NCBI RefSeq assembly: GCF_900166585.1
Contig: NZ_FVZC01000007.1
Location: forward strand, 62,001 to 126,000
Direction of reading: 5' to 3'
Source: Mesobacillus jeotgali
GTDB taxonomy: Bacteria > Bacillota > Bacilli > Bacillales > Cytobacillaceae
Length of the DNA: 64,000 bases
The stretch's first letter is position 1. Each line of letters opens with the position of its first letter. Positions 9,238 through 17,252 of the stretch are shown piece after piece. Under the pieces are notes generated by a model. The model worked only from the letters and a program-made list of their open reading frames with translations, was not told the DNA's origin and ran no database searches. The position numbers and the translations under genes were made by a program.

Positions 9238-10131
9238 TTAAACCACTTTTGATTGATCTATACGAACATTCACCAACGTTTTATTAATTGTATTAATCAT
9301 ATGACTTTCAGGCACAAACACGTTTTTTTTCCACGATGCCTCTAGACCTTTTATTTTGTTAGCTAAAATGGTCTTTTCAGAAGCTTTATAACGTTTTGCC
9401 AAAAGAGCAACTTCGGGCTTTAAATCCAGGGTTAGATGGCATTCCTTATATATCTTTTTGTTGCCGCATCGGCATTTCCCCAGTGGATTTAATTTATTTA
9501 CGTATGACCACGCAGGCAGTACACCTTTATGAGGACCAATCCAAATACCTTGTCCAAATTTCTTACGGACAGCTTCCCAAATTTGATGCCGTAATAGCCA
9601 AAGGGTTACTTCATCAAATGTATTTATAAAACGATCATATTCCGTTGGACCATATCTTTCTGGTTCAACTGTATAGCCGTAACAAAATGAGTCAGGGAGG
9701 TATTTTTTTAATTCAGGAATATAAACACCCATGTTCAGATGTGGATGGTCCGGATAAATGCTGTAAGTCATCCGCGGCTCCAAGGAAATCACTATTGGTT
9801 GACCTTCAAGCATTTTATCGGTCCCAGTACATATTGCAACCGTGTACTTCTGCTCCATCAGTTCGTGTAAAATGGCATTTACCCGGTAGTCTGTTATATT
9901 ATGTTCAGTGTTCCCGCACCCTTGAAAGTGTCTTACTTTCCCATTAGCGAAGTCAACTGGACAGCCGTTCATGATATCGGATATAACCTGCCTTAGTTCA
10001 TTCTCCGGAGGGAGAGGGGCGGTTTCAAGTACAAACCATCCCTCATTTCTCATACCTCCAAAGATTTTTTGGTCAAGCCACTTTAAAGGTCCAAAAACCT
10101 CGGTAAGTTTATCGATTACTTTTGCTTCCAT
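9238..10131 (-). CDS. Probable bacterial E2-like protein with C-terminal SEC-C zinc motif
   Basis: The 297-residue protein has two readable parts. Residues about 95-203 show the order of signatures seen in bacterial E2 (ubiquitin-conjugating-like) families: a strand-rich stretch, YPDHPHLN at 126-133, a candidate catalytic Cys150 in SFCYGY, then a Trp-rich helix (WLLRHQIWEAV, 178-188) and GIWIGPHKG (195-203). A SEC-C-type zinc knuckle follows (CRCGNKKIYKECH; Cys220, Cys222, Cys231, His232). The ATG overlaps the upstream small gene by 16 bases. No E1, JAB protease or ubiquitin-like gene is visible nearby. The SEC-C call is firm. The E2 call is my reading of the motif order and needs a profile or structure search. 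Confidence 0.6.
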   Translation of the reverse strand: MEAKVIDKLTEVFGPLKWLDQKIFGGMRNEGWFVLETAPLPPENELRQVISDIMNGCPVDFANGKVRHFQGCGNTEHNITDYRVNAILHELMEQKYTVAICTGTDKMLEGQPIVISLEPRMTYSIYPDHPHLNMGVYIPELKKYLPDSFCYGYTVEPERYGPTEYDRFINTFDEVTLWLLRHQIWEAVRKKFGQGIWIGPHKGVLPAWSYVNKLNPLGKCRCGNKKIYKECHLTLDLKPEVALLAKRYKASEKTILANKIKGLEASWKKNVFVPESHMINTINKTLVNVRIDQSKVV

Positions 10132-10283
10132 ATTGTCACCGAAGGATGCGATGTTCCAGGTGTTCTTGGTCGTCCGTGTCCGCCGTTGTTGCCATTACCG
10201 TTTCCGTTATGGCCTTTATCATCATTACCTCTACCCGGTTGTGGATCAAATCCTTGTCCACCGCGATTCTTATTTTTATCCAA
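10116..10283 (-). CDS. Gly/Asn-rich small protein coupled to the E2-like gene
   Basis: A 55-residue protein starts at TTG 10283, with AGGAGTGA five bases upstream. An in-frame ATG at 10334 has no ribosome site and is less likely. The body is low-complexity (repeats of GN, GH and NN with scattered Arg and Asp) and ends in a more ordered HPSVTIWKQK tail. The stop overlaps the start of the E2-like gene, so the two are translationally coupled. It is too short and too disordered for a beta-grasp ubiquitin. It could be a substrate, adaptor or leader of the E2-like protein. Function unknown. Confidence 0.55.
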   Translation of the reverse strand: MDKNKNRGGQGFDPQPGRGNDDKGHNGNGNGNNGGHGRPRTPGTSHPSVTIWKQK

Positions 10284-10621
10284 GGGAATCACTCCTAATC
10301 TATTTAAATATCTATAATAAGAGTGAAAAAACATACAGCCTGCCCTTTATACTCCCCCTTCATACAGTAGAAGCGATTTCAAATCCTAAAGAAAGATTAT
10401 AAGTTGACTACGATAATGCGAACAGAACACCGAACACTTTGTTACAGGTGTGCCCATAATCTTGCATTCAACTTTAATGTTTTGTATTATGGATTTGTCG
10501 ATACATAATACTTTTCTTTAGCATGTAGAAAGCCTCGTCTTTTTGCATGCTTTTTTCACTTTGTCTACATTTCTTTCTGTGTAAAATATAACCAATTCGC
10601 AATACTTTGTCAACGAAAACA

Positions 10622-10655
10622 CGAACGATTTAATTGTATATTCATTAAATGTTCG
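10622..10655. repeat. Inverted repeat in intergenic region
   Basis: Arms CGAAC-G-ATTTAAT and ATTAAAT-GTTCG (one bulged base) flank a 9-base spacer. It could be a regulator site or a small RNA hairpin. No gene is adjacent. Confidence 0.4.
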
Positions 10656-10780
10656 GTTTTTGCTCTAGCTCTTCTCTCTATTATACTATTACATTTATTA
10701 ACATCTTATACCTTTTAACAATCAAATAATGACTTTATATACCACGATTTGATTATATCAGTCAAAAACCTCAAAAATCA

Positions 10781-10819
10781 ATATATAGTAATGTTTTCTT
10801 TTTCGACAATACTATATAT
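10781..10819. repeat. Inverted repeat with 13-base arms
   Basis: ATATATAGTAATG and CAATACTATATAT pair with one mismatch across a 13-base T-rich spacer. Size and spacing fit either a hairpin or an operator near the promoter of the divergent units. Function unknown. Confidence 0.45.
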
Positions 10820-11266
10820 GGTGATAAGAGTGTGAAATGTTTCTTTTGTCAAGAAATGCGGGATATTAATAATTATTATTTAGGTTGAAAAATCTTTAAA
10901 AATCAGCTTAAAATGAAAAAATTAATAATAGCATCTCTCCCCCCTAATCGCCCCTTTGTCCATTTAGGATAAACCTACTGTTTAATTGGTTTTTAATTTA
11001 GCATATGTTCATTTATGTTTGGCAATCAATGCAAAGAAAGAATGACCAGCGCTGCTTCTTTCGGACTGATAGATCGGTAGTCACTAAACATCATTTATAT
11101 AAACCTCTGTCCATCTCTTCTAATAGCTCTTTTTTGTATAAATCACATCAGATTCCATGAACTGAGCAATCATATGCAGGCTTTTACTTATAGTACTATT
11201 GATTGTGTTTGTATTCTCTATTACTATTAAGTTTGTAAAATATTAGTAAAGAGAGAGGGGATGTTT

Positions 11267-11800
11267 TTGAGCAATTTTGATGAAATGGTGTTGTCAGAAC
11301 AACTATATATTCTAAGGGATTTTCTATTTCACTACTCTAGTTTTAGTTATTTAAATAACAATTTTGAGAACTTTGTAAATCAACATGGTTCTCAAGAATT
11401 TTGGGTACTCACTATTAATTCACACTACTTCCAGGCTATAAATTTATGGTGTATGATTTTTGGTACTAACAATAATGAGACGCATTGGAGAAAATTAGGT
11501 GACTTTGGAGACTTTAAACCTGTTATTTTAGATAGGTTAAAAATTGAACAAAACGATTATGACTTATATTGGAAATCCATAACTGATTGGCGAAACCAAT
11601 ACTCCGCTCATAGGGTGCCAGGTTTTTTAAAACCTACACCTGAACTTAAACTAGCAAGAAGCGTTGCACTGGTATATGAGGATTGGATTTCATTTAAAAT
11701 CGATGCTAGTATTAGTTTTTCCTTAGAATTATACGAGGAAGAATATAAAGAGAAACTTGATGAAACATTCTTCTCGTTACTTTCTAAATCAACTTCATAA
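11267..11800 (+). CDS. HEPN-domain protein, probable RNase component of a two-gene defence system
   Basis: The product is an all-helical protein of about 177 residues with the HEPN signature R-x5-H in WRNQYSAHR (Arg111 and His117 if numbered from an ATG six bases upstream). The general shape recalls AbiU2-like HEPN proteins. HEPN proteins with this pair are typically metal-independent RNases used in abortive infection and toxin systems. I choose TTG 11267, six bases after GAGGGG, because the ATG at 11261 touches the ribosome site. The KAP-like NTPase gene follows 37 bases later on the same strand, so the pair is probably one operon. Confidence 0.7.
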   Translation: MSNFDEMVLSEQLYILRDFLFHYSSFSYLNNNFENFVNQHGSQEFWVLTINSHYFQAINLWCMIFGTNNNETHWRKLGDFGDFKPVILDRLKIEQNDYDLYWKSITDWRNQYSAHRVPGFLKPTPELKLARSVALVYEDWISFKIDASISFSLELYEEEYKEKLDETFFSLLSKSTS

Positions 11801-11837
11801 AAAGATTATTAATAGAATTTAAAATGGGGAGATAATA

Positions 11838-13520
11838 TTGAATCAAGAAGAAATTGTAGAAGTTCTACAGGAAAAGTTCTCTATTGTTAATTCGAATAAT
11901 AGAATTGGGTTAAACGGAGAATGGGGAATTGGTAAATCTTTTGCTTGGGAGTTATTCAAGAAAAGGCTTAAAAACAAAGAGGAATCTAGTAATGAGTTGA
12001 AAGTAATTTATTGTTCTTTATTCGGAATTGAAAACATTAATACTTTGAAAAGGGAACTTAAAAGGAAAAAACTTGAACAAGACGAACGTTATGGGAAAGT
12101 AGCTGCTTCCGGAAAGTACCCAGCTATAAAAATGTTGGGCGATGTACTTTCGACCAAGTTCTTGGGAAGCACAATAGACCTTTTGGAAATGGTTTCACTT
12201 GAATTTGGAAGTGACTATCTAATTTGTTTTGACGATTTGGAAAGAACATCTGATAGTATACAAATTTCAGATGTTATGGGAGTAATTGAACAAGTAGCTC
12301 AATCCGCTAAGGTGTTGGTAATATATAATGATCAAGAAATGAGGAAAAAAACTGAAGATTTTCAAAGGCAGAAAGAAAAAATACTGGATTTTGAATACAC
12401 TTTGGATTCGCTATCTGAACAGGTAATTGAGCAAATTATTATTAATCAGAAGATAGTATTAGCAGATGAAAAAGAAACGCTAACTAAATTCTTTTTAGAG
12501 CACGGAAAAAATAACTTAAGAACCTTGAAGAAGTTAACTAGCTATGTCCAGGAACTAAAAGGAAAAGTTCCTCTTAATAGAGAGTTAATAAACCTTTGTG
12601 CTGCGGTATTTCTTGAGGAAATGCTTAATCGGTCTGAGGAAAAGGAGCTAACTGATGAGGAAAAAAGTAAGGCTGAATTAAATCCACTACTTGAATATCA
12701 AAAATATAAAATTAACTATAGAGCATTTTCTTTGTTGGATCATATTAAAAACTACCTAGTTACAAACAAAATTGATCCAACTTTATTCGATTCCTTTGTT
12801 AATCCAGCTGAAAAGAGTAAAATTGTCCTGTTAATGGATCAATTTTATGAAGGTATTTTAAGTAGTAAATATGTCATTGAAGAAACAATATCAGAATCTA
12901 TTCAATTGCTGAAAACCGGTAGTGCTAATGAATTATCAGAAGACTATATTATTTTATTAGTAGCTGACATGAAAAATTTTAATAATCTATTCAATCTAAA
13001 ACTAGTGCCTGCAAATATCGATGATGTGGCATTAGAACGGATTAAGGAGTTACTTGAGAAAAACGTATTACATAAAGAAATGTTGAGTGGACGGTTCAAT
13101 TCAACTTTCCGCAAATTATCTATTAGTAATAAGAAATTTCCTCTAGTGCAGAATTTATTGTCTCAATCCAAACAATATGAAGAACAGCTTATAAAACAAT
13201 TATATTCTAAGGAATTTAAGAAAAGATTTGAGGAAGAAAATTATGATGAATGTGAAATAATCTTAAATAAAAATGTGAATTTAATAGCTGATCATTTATA
13301 TATATTTGATAATCTAGCTCAGCCATGTAGCAGTGATTATTTTAATTTTATTAGAAATCTTTTGGAAAATACAACTATCGATAGTATTGTAAAGAAACAA
13401 ATAAGACAAGCCTTGTTTGGTTTAAAAAGAAAACAAAAAGATATTGTGATTGTGTATCGAATAAGTTTAGTCCTTAAAGAATTTTTAAATGGAGCTTATG
13501 GAAAGGCGAAAAAAAATTAA
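11838..13520 (+). CDS. KAP-like P-loop NTPase, partner of the HEPN protein
   Basis: This 560-residue protein starts at TTG 11838 behind GGGGAG. Walker A is GEWGIGKS (residues 27-34). Walker B is LICFDDLER (128-136), the FDDLER form typical of the KAP/STAND-like NTPases. The rest is helical with charged and Leu-rich segments that may sense or scaffold. No membrane segment is obvious, unlike many KAP proteins. Placed directly after a HEPN RNase-like gene, it is likely the sensor or switch that releases the toxic RNase on phage infection. I do not recognise a named system with this exact pair. Confidence 0.7.
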   Translation: MNQEEIVEVLQEKFSIVNSNNRIGLNGEWGIGKSFAWELFKKRLKNKEESSNELKVIYCSLFGIENINTLKRELKRKKLEQDERYGKVAASGKYPAIKMLGDVLSTKFLGSTIDLLEMVSLEFGSDYLICFDDLERTSDSIQISDVMGVIEQVAQSAKVLVIYNDQEMRKKTEDFQRQKEKILDFEYTLDSLSEQVIEQIIINQKIVLADEKETLTKFFLEHGKNNLRTLKKLTSYVQELKGKVPLNRELINLCAAVFLEEMLNRSEEKELTDEEKSKAELNPLLEYQKYKINYRAFSLLDHIKNYLVTNKIDPTLFDSFVNPAEKSKIVLLMDQFYEGILSSKYVIEETISESIQLLKTGSANELSEDYIILLVADMKNFNNLFNLKLVPANIDDVALERIKELLEKNVLHKEMLSGRFNSTFRKLSISNKKFPLVQNLLSQSKQYEEQLIKQLYSKEFKKRFEEENYDECEIILNKNVNLIADHLYIFDNLAQPCSSDYFNFIRNLLENTTIDSIVKKQIRQALFGLKRKQKDIVIVYRISLVLKEFLNGAYGKAKKN

Positions 13521-13559
13521 TTTGAGTATTGTGTAGTAAATGGTAATATCGGCAAACCA

Positions 13560-13667
13560 CCACCTCTTGTGTTGCCACATACTCTGGACACTGTGAAGCT
13601 GTTGGATAATTGTCCATGCATAAATATAGAGCGCCTTATCCTTTGGTGGATAAGGCTTCTATTTTTT
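13560..13667 (+). repeat. Dispersed repeat copy A, ending in a terminator hairpin
   Basis: The copy starts with the shared TGTGTTGCCA block and ends with the hairpin GCCTTATCC-TTTGGT-GGATAAGGC, followed by T-rich sequence. Related copies lie near 15.5, 17.1, 18.65 and 26.1 kb. The hairpin probably also ends transcription of the HEPN-KAP operon. Confidence 0.65.
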
Positions 13668-14084
13668 TAGGCGAACTAGTAAACGAACTATTAGGCAGCG
13701 GTTGGTTCTCTGTTTATACAATAAATTTTATTCAGTTGCCAACCTCCTTTTACTCTGGCACTCTTTAAAGTTCTCAAATAAAAAGGGTGAAAGACTACCT
13801 TTCTCCAACGTTTTCTTAATTTGCTGATAAAAGGGGAATGGTAGGCGCTTATGAAAGCATCCCCCTATCTTTCAAGTGCCGGTTTGCAGCCTGTGTATTG
13901 TTTCGTATTTTATTTCTAAGATTGTTTTTCGTTGTTGTTTTCTCCATTTATTTATAATGGTCGGTTCATCCACCGGTAAAATGGAATATAAACATTCGGA
14001 GGTAAGTCAAGGGATATTTCAAGCTTTTTGTTATGTTAAATACTCAAAAACCAAAGTATTGGTTATATTTAGGAATTTATTTGA
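13668..14084. other. Non-coding stretch before the PemK-like toxin gene
   Basis: Together with repeat copy A this forms a 640-base gap. The reading frames here have no ribosome sites or recognisable products. I see no further structure apart from the direct repeat listed next. Confidence 0.4.
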
Positions 14085-14117
14085 AATTTGTCATGTTCTG
14101 TATTAATTTGTCATGTT
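14085..14117 (+). promoter_or_regulatory. 13-bp direct repeat before the PemK-like gene
   Basis: AATTTGTCATGTT occurs twice (14085-14097 and 14105-14117), exactly 20 bases apart, 43 bases before the toxin start. Two identical sites on the same face of the helix suggest a tandem operator, possibly for autoregulation. Confidence 0.45.
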
Positions 14118-14159
14118 AAAATGTTTCATATGCTAACCTAATTAGGAAGGAATAGTTTA

Positions 14160-15029
14160 ATGGATTATAAGACTTTCACACAGACTATAGATTCCTTATC
14201 CAGTAAGGACTTTCAGGATTTAAATAATATCCTTAAAGAGTTTAACGAGCTCAATGATTTTTTGGCTAGTTTATCTACGGTCGATAGAGCAATAATTTTA
14301 AAGAAAATTAAATTGTTTGCCGAAAAGGACGCTAGTATAGTTCATTTCGATTCAAGTAAACAAAAGTTTGTGCCCGATTATCAAAAAATGGATATTGTCC
14401 ATTGTGACTTTACTGGAGTAGGATTTGAATGGGATGGGCCACATTATGCTGTGATTTGGGATATCAACCCTAAACTTGATTCTGTAATGGTTATTCCTAC
14501 TACAAGCCAGAAAAGAAAAGGGGATTTGGCTGGAATTATACCTGTAGGCACAATTTCAGGCTTAAATAATGGGACAAAGCAGAAAAGTACGACCTTGTTA
14601 GTTACCGATATGACAAGAGTTTCTAGAAAAAGATTGAGTAAAGTAACATTTAATCATCCTAAAAAAGGGGTCATACCTGTGCGTTTACCGTTTGCCTGGG
14701 TTAAAAGAATACAGGAAGCCATAGCGGTGACTTATGGAGATGAAATTACCTTTGAAGAATTTTTGCTCAATAATTGCGGTGTAGATATGGTTAATGAAAT
14801 TAAAGTTTTGAATACTTGGAGATTTAAACCTATAAAGGGTAACTACAATTCGGCTACAAAGGTATTATCAATTCGTGAGTGGAATAGCGATAGCATCTAT
14901 ACTTTTGAATTAGTCAGCCCCAAAAAGCCTTTTACAAAGGAGTCCAAAAAAGTATTAGTTCGCAATCTTTGGTCTGATGATCCAGGAGTGAAGGCTTCAG
15001 CTCTTGCTGATTATGCCGATTTGTATTAA
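14160..15029 (+). CDS. PemK/MazF-like toxin with long N- and C-terminal extensions
   Basis: This 289-residue protein has a PemK/MazF-type core at about residues 77-165: DIVHCDFTGVGFEWDGPHYAVIW is the usual first hairpin and VIPTTS the second motif, followed by KSTTLLVTDMTRVS. Enzymes with this fold are mostly sequence-specific endoribonucleases that stop growth. A helical N-terminal arm of about 75 residues and a C-terminal arm of about 110 make it much longer than the usual 110-130. No antitoxin protein gene precedes it. Instead a consensus promoter, a two-repeat RNA and a terminator start 14 bases after the stop codon. That RNA is the only visible antitoxin candidate. Confidence 0.75.
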   Translation: MDYKTFTQTIDSLSSKDFQDLNNILKEFNELNDFLASLSTVDRAIILKKIKLFAEKDASIVHFDSSKQKFVPDYQKMDIVHCDFTGVGFEWDGPHYAVIWDINPKLDSVMVIPTTSQKRKGDLAGIIPVGTISGLNNGTKQKSTTLLVTDMTRVSRKRLSKVTFNHPKKGVIPVRLPFAWVKRIQEAIAVTYGDEITFEEFLLNNCGVDMVNEIKVLNTWRFKPIKGNYNSATKVLSIREWNSDSIYTFELVSPKKPFTKESKKVLVRNLWSDDPGVKASALADYADLY

Positions 15030-15042
15030 TTAAAAAAATGGT

Positions 15043-15071
15043 TTGACAATTAAGTAAAAGTTGAATATAAT
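15043..15071 (+). promoter_or_regulatory. Perfect consensus promoter after the toxin gene
   Basis: TTGACA (15043-15048), a 17-base spacer and TATAAT (15066-15071) match the vegetative sigma factor consensus exactly. It starts 14 bases after the toxin stop codon and the only thing downstream before a terminator is the repeat RNA. Confidence 0.85.
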
Positions 15072-15092
15072 GGGTATATATTAAAGAAACGT

Positions 15093-15164
15093 TATCCTCG
15101 TTAAGAGGCGCAAGAACTGATTTTATTGATCACATATTGATATCCTCGTTAAGAGGCGCAAGAA
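15093..15164 (+). repeat. Two 24-base direct repeats
   Basis: Identical units at 15093-15116 and 15141-15164 with a 24-base, AT-rich spacer, giving a 48-base period. Each holds the CCTC/GAGG mini-hairpin followed by CGCAAGAA. Confidence 0.9.
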
Positions 15165-15165
15165 A

Positions 15166-15205
15166 AGGAAGGACGGGTCATGACTCGTCCTTTTCCTGTT
15201 TCTTC
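15166..15205 (+). terminator. Terminator of the repeat RNA
   Basis: GGACGGGTCA pairs with TGACTCGTCC, extended by AGGAA/TTCCT, then GTTTCTT. It directly abuts the second repeat. Confidence 0.8.
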
Positions 15206-15901
15206 AAATAGAGTATACATACCTTATACCTTCAAACGGTGTCCCCGTTACTCTCTTCATGTTTCATACTACCCCACCTCCAAATATTCACATCCGCAGC
15301 TTAAAAGATGCGTAAGTTAGGAAATCAAATGGCACTATAATTAGATTCTATTCCTATTTGGTCACTCAACTTCCCTGACATAATTATCCTGCTCGATTTG
15401 AACATAATACGATTATTTTATAGTAATATCGCTCCTAAGCAAGTTTTTCAATTTATTATGGCTTGATAGGGGGAAGGAAATGGCTGCATAAATATGAGAA
15501 ACTTCTCCTTTGGTGGATAAGGCTCTTTTAGGTCGCATTTTCATTGGCTCAGTTCACCAAACTCTTATTAAGCGGGACTTAAGGTCGCTCCTACGGTTAT
15601 TCTTTTCATCAGTTGTTATTTTCTAGCTTGGCAAAAGCGTTTAAGCAGAGGTAGCTGATTTGCCTTCTGAGGGTTTAACTCTGACGTTAAGACAACCTTT
15701 AGTGAAAAGGATACAACATTTTGCTTAAAGAGTTTTGACTCAATGAGATTTGACAAAAGAAAGTTAGGTATTAAATACATAAAGTTAAGTAAGTCACTGA
15801 GTTATTTCACTTACTAATTAACAAATGATTTCAAAAAAGCACAAATGTATTGATGGGTATGCTGTATAGTGAAAGTATGAAACTATACTGGAGGGGTTAA
15901 A
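15206..15901. other. Non-coding stretch with a partial dispersed repeat
   Basis: No gene of useful length is supported. A leftward ribosome site GGAGGTGGGG near 15280 opens only an 11-codon frame. A partial copy (B) of the dispersed repeat lies at 15505-15530, with TTTGGTGGATAAGGCTCTTTTA but only part of its left arm. The promoter of the next gene should lie near 15860. Confidence 0.45.
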
Positions 15902-17089
15902 GTGTCACGGGCAGTAACCGCGGATCATGTATTGTTCAATGAATGTATTCAGATGTTTCGACCAGATCACTTTCAATTAAAAGAAGAACAACCGGAACAG
16001 CGGGGTTATTTGTTCTTGGACTTTATGCTTGAACAGCCCATAGTATTTGAATATTTTAGTATTCAACCAACAATCGAGGTAAACCTGCCAGGAGCCTATT
16101 CCGCTTTTATTGCTCCTGTTGTTTTACCAAAGTGGTTTGAATGGAACCATAATATACACTTATTTACTATTGCACTAAGTTCAGTTTTTTCTTTTGTTAC
16201 TGGTAGATCCATAAAAGCTCCTCGGGATGGGTATGAATCACGACAAATCAATTTAGATGACTATACTCTTGGAAAGTTTGCTATACAGCATCCTATCTTG
16301 AAGGCAGGTCCCGGCGCCCACGACACACGCCTATCACAGTTAACATATGAGAAAATAAAAACTCAGCTTCAAGAAACAATTCAAATCTTACATAAGCTCC
16401 CTTATGAGCTATATATTAAAGGAATGCAATCCATTAGATTGGTACATTTATCTCAAATAAATAAAAGAGATGACTTTGGTTTAGGTTATTATTTGCTAAT
16501 TTCAGCAATAGAGCCAATTGCAACTGCTGCAATTAGCAGAAAGTCGGTTGCACCCAAAAATCCCGTACTTGATGAGTGGAGGGCTAAATCAAAAACTAAC
16601 CCTGAATTTCAACCATTATTAAATGCTTACCAACAAGAACTAAGCAAAAACAGATATATTGGAAAGCGATTTGTAGCGTTTGTAATGAATTATTGTCCTC
16701 CTGATCAATGGATGGACCTAGAACATCCCAAGGAAAATTCGATTGCCTACACATCAGAAATTTCAGGTTTTACAAGTGAGTTGAGTTGGGTAACCCAAAA
16801 GCAGTGGGACGAGATTTATCCTGAAGATCTTAATGGGCAACAAATAAGGAATTTACTTTCCGATTGCTACCATCATCGTTCTAAGTTCACTCATGAGGGC
16901 CAAAATCCACCTCATAAGAAACCAGACAGTTATAATAGATTTTTTGATAAAGAAACAATTATTGATTTTGACGAAAAAACTAAAGAGGTTCGGGGAATAA
17001 ATGAAATCATTTTGCCCAACTTCCGACTAATTTCATTCATTGCCACAATGTCGATTTTCAATTTTTTGAAAGAAAAGTCAGGTGTGTAA
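15902..17089 (+). CDS. Large HEPN-domain protein, ApeA-like active site
   Basis: This 395-residue protein starts at GTG 15902 behind GGAGGGG. The C-terminal third is helical and carries HHRSKFTHEG (Arg326, His331), the R-x4-H signature of ApeA-like HEPN proteins. These act as RNases in single-gene abortive infection or as the effector beside another sensor. The N-terminal about 200 residues are mixed alpha/beta and not recognised; in ApeA-type proteins this part would be the sensor. The gene stands alone, ends the defence-rich stretch, and is followed by a repeat copy and a terminator. Confidence 0.65.
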   Translation: MSRAVTADHVLFNECIQMFRPDHFQLKEEQPEQRGYLFLDFMLEQPIVFEYFSIQPTIEVNLPGAYSAFIAPVVLPKWFEWNHNIHLFTIALSSVFSFVTGRSIKAPRDGYESRQINLDDYTLGKFAIQHPILKAGPGAHDTRLSQLTYEKIKTQLQETIQILHKLPYELYIKGMQSIRLVHLSQINKRDDFGLGYYLLISAIEPIATAAISRKSVAPKNPVLDEWRAKSKTNPEFQPLLNAYQQELSKNRYIGKRFVAFVMNYCPPDQWMDLEHPKENSIAYTSEISGFTSELSWVTQKQWDEIYPEDLNGQQIRNLLSDCYHHRSKFTHEGQNPPHKKPDSYNRFFDKETIIDFDEKTKEVRGINEIILPNFRLISFIATMSIFNFLKEKSGV

Positions 17090-17125
17090 ACTCACCAGCT
17101 ATCTCATGTGTTGCCACATACACTC
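17085..17125 (+). repeat. Dispersed repeat copy C (left part only)
   Basis: The block TAAACTCACCAGCT ... TGTGTTGCCACATAC matches the left end of copies A and D and overlaps the end of the HEPN gene. The right-hand hairpin is absent. An unrelated inverted repeat (ACACT.../AGTGT) follows. Confidence 0.5.
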
Positions 17126-17218
17126 CACACATGTAGAGTGTGTAGCGCTAATAGAGTTGAAATAGCTTGGTATCAAAGATTTTAAGGCTTTTATTTAAAA
17201 TTAAAGTATGTTTTATGT

Positions 17219-17252
17219 TCCCTCAGACCGTTGGTTTGGGGGATTTTGTTTT
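17219..17252 (+). terminator. Terminator downstream of the ApeA-like gene
   Basis: CCCTCAGACC pairs with GGTTTGGGGG around GTT, followed by TTTTGTTTTT. The same type of hairpin ends the bacillolysin gene at 42227. The rest of 17090-17399 is non-coding. Confidence 0.75.

Larger units (their letters stand above)
10284..11266. other. Long AT-rich non-coding stretch
   Basis: Almost 1 kb separates the leftward E2-like pair from the rightward HEPN gene. No convincing coding frame is present on either strand. It should hold both promoters and contains two inverted repeats, listed separately. No similarity to known RNA families is evident by eye. Confidence 0.5.
15078..15205 (+). ncRNA. Candidate small RNA with two tandem repeats (possible RNA antitoxin)
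   Basis: Between the consensus promoter and a strong terminator lies about 125 bases with no coding frame. Two identical 24-base repeats lie 48 bases apart. Each begins TATCCTCG and contains a small hairpin CCTC-GTTAA-GAGG. Strong promoter, repeats and terminator next to a PemK/MazF-fold toxin recall type III toxin-antitoxin loci, where a repeat RNA binds a ToxN toxin of the same fold. There the RNA normally precedes the toxin in a shared transcript. Here it follows and has its own promoter. An RNA is well supported; its job is inferred. Confidence 0.6.

Noticed and set aside
9238..10131. Plain SEC-C protein with no further domain
   Set aside because: The region before the zinc knuckle carries an ordered set of E2-like motifs, so the simple label was not kept, though E2 remains unproven.
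13876..14106. 76-codon rightward frame before the toxin gene
   Set aside because: No ribosome site and no recognisable product; it runs through the direct repeat.
15093..15164. Two equal repeats with a spacer could be a mini-CRISPR array
   Set aside because: Only two 24-base repeats with a 24-base AT-rich spacer, an own promoter and terminator, and no cas genes; the small-RNA reading fits better.
15270..15290. Leftward GGAGGTGGGG ribosome site with an ATG
   Set aside because: The frame closes after 11 codons, so it is at most a gene remnant.
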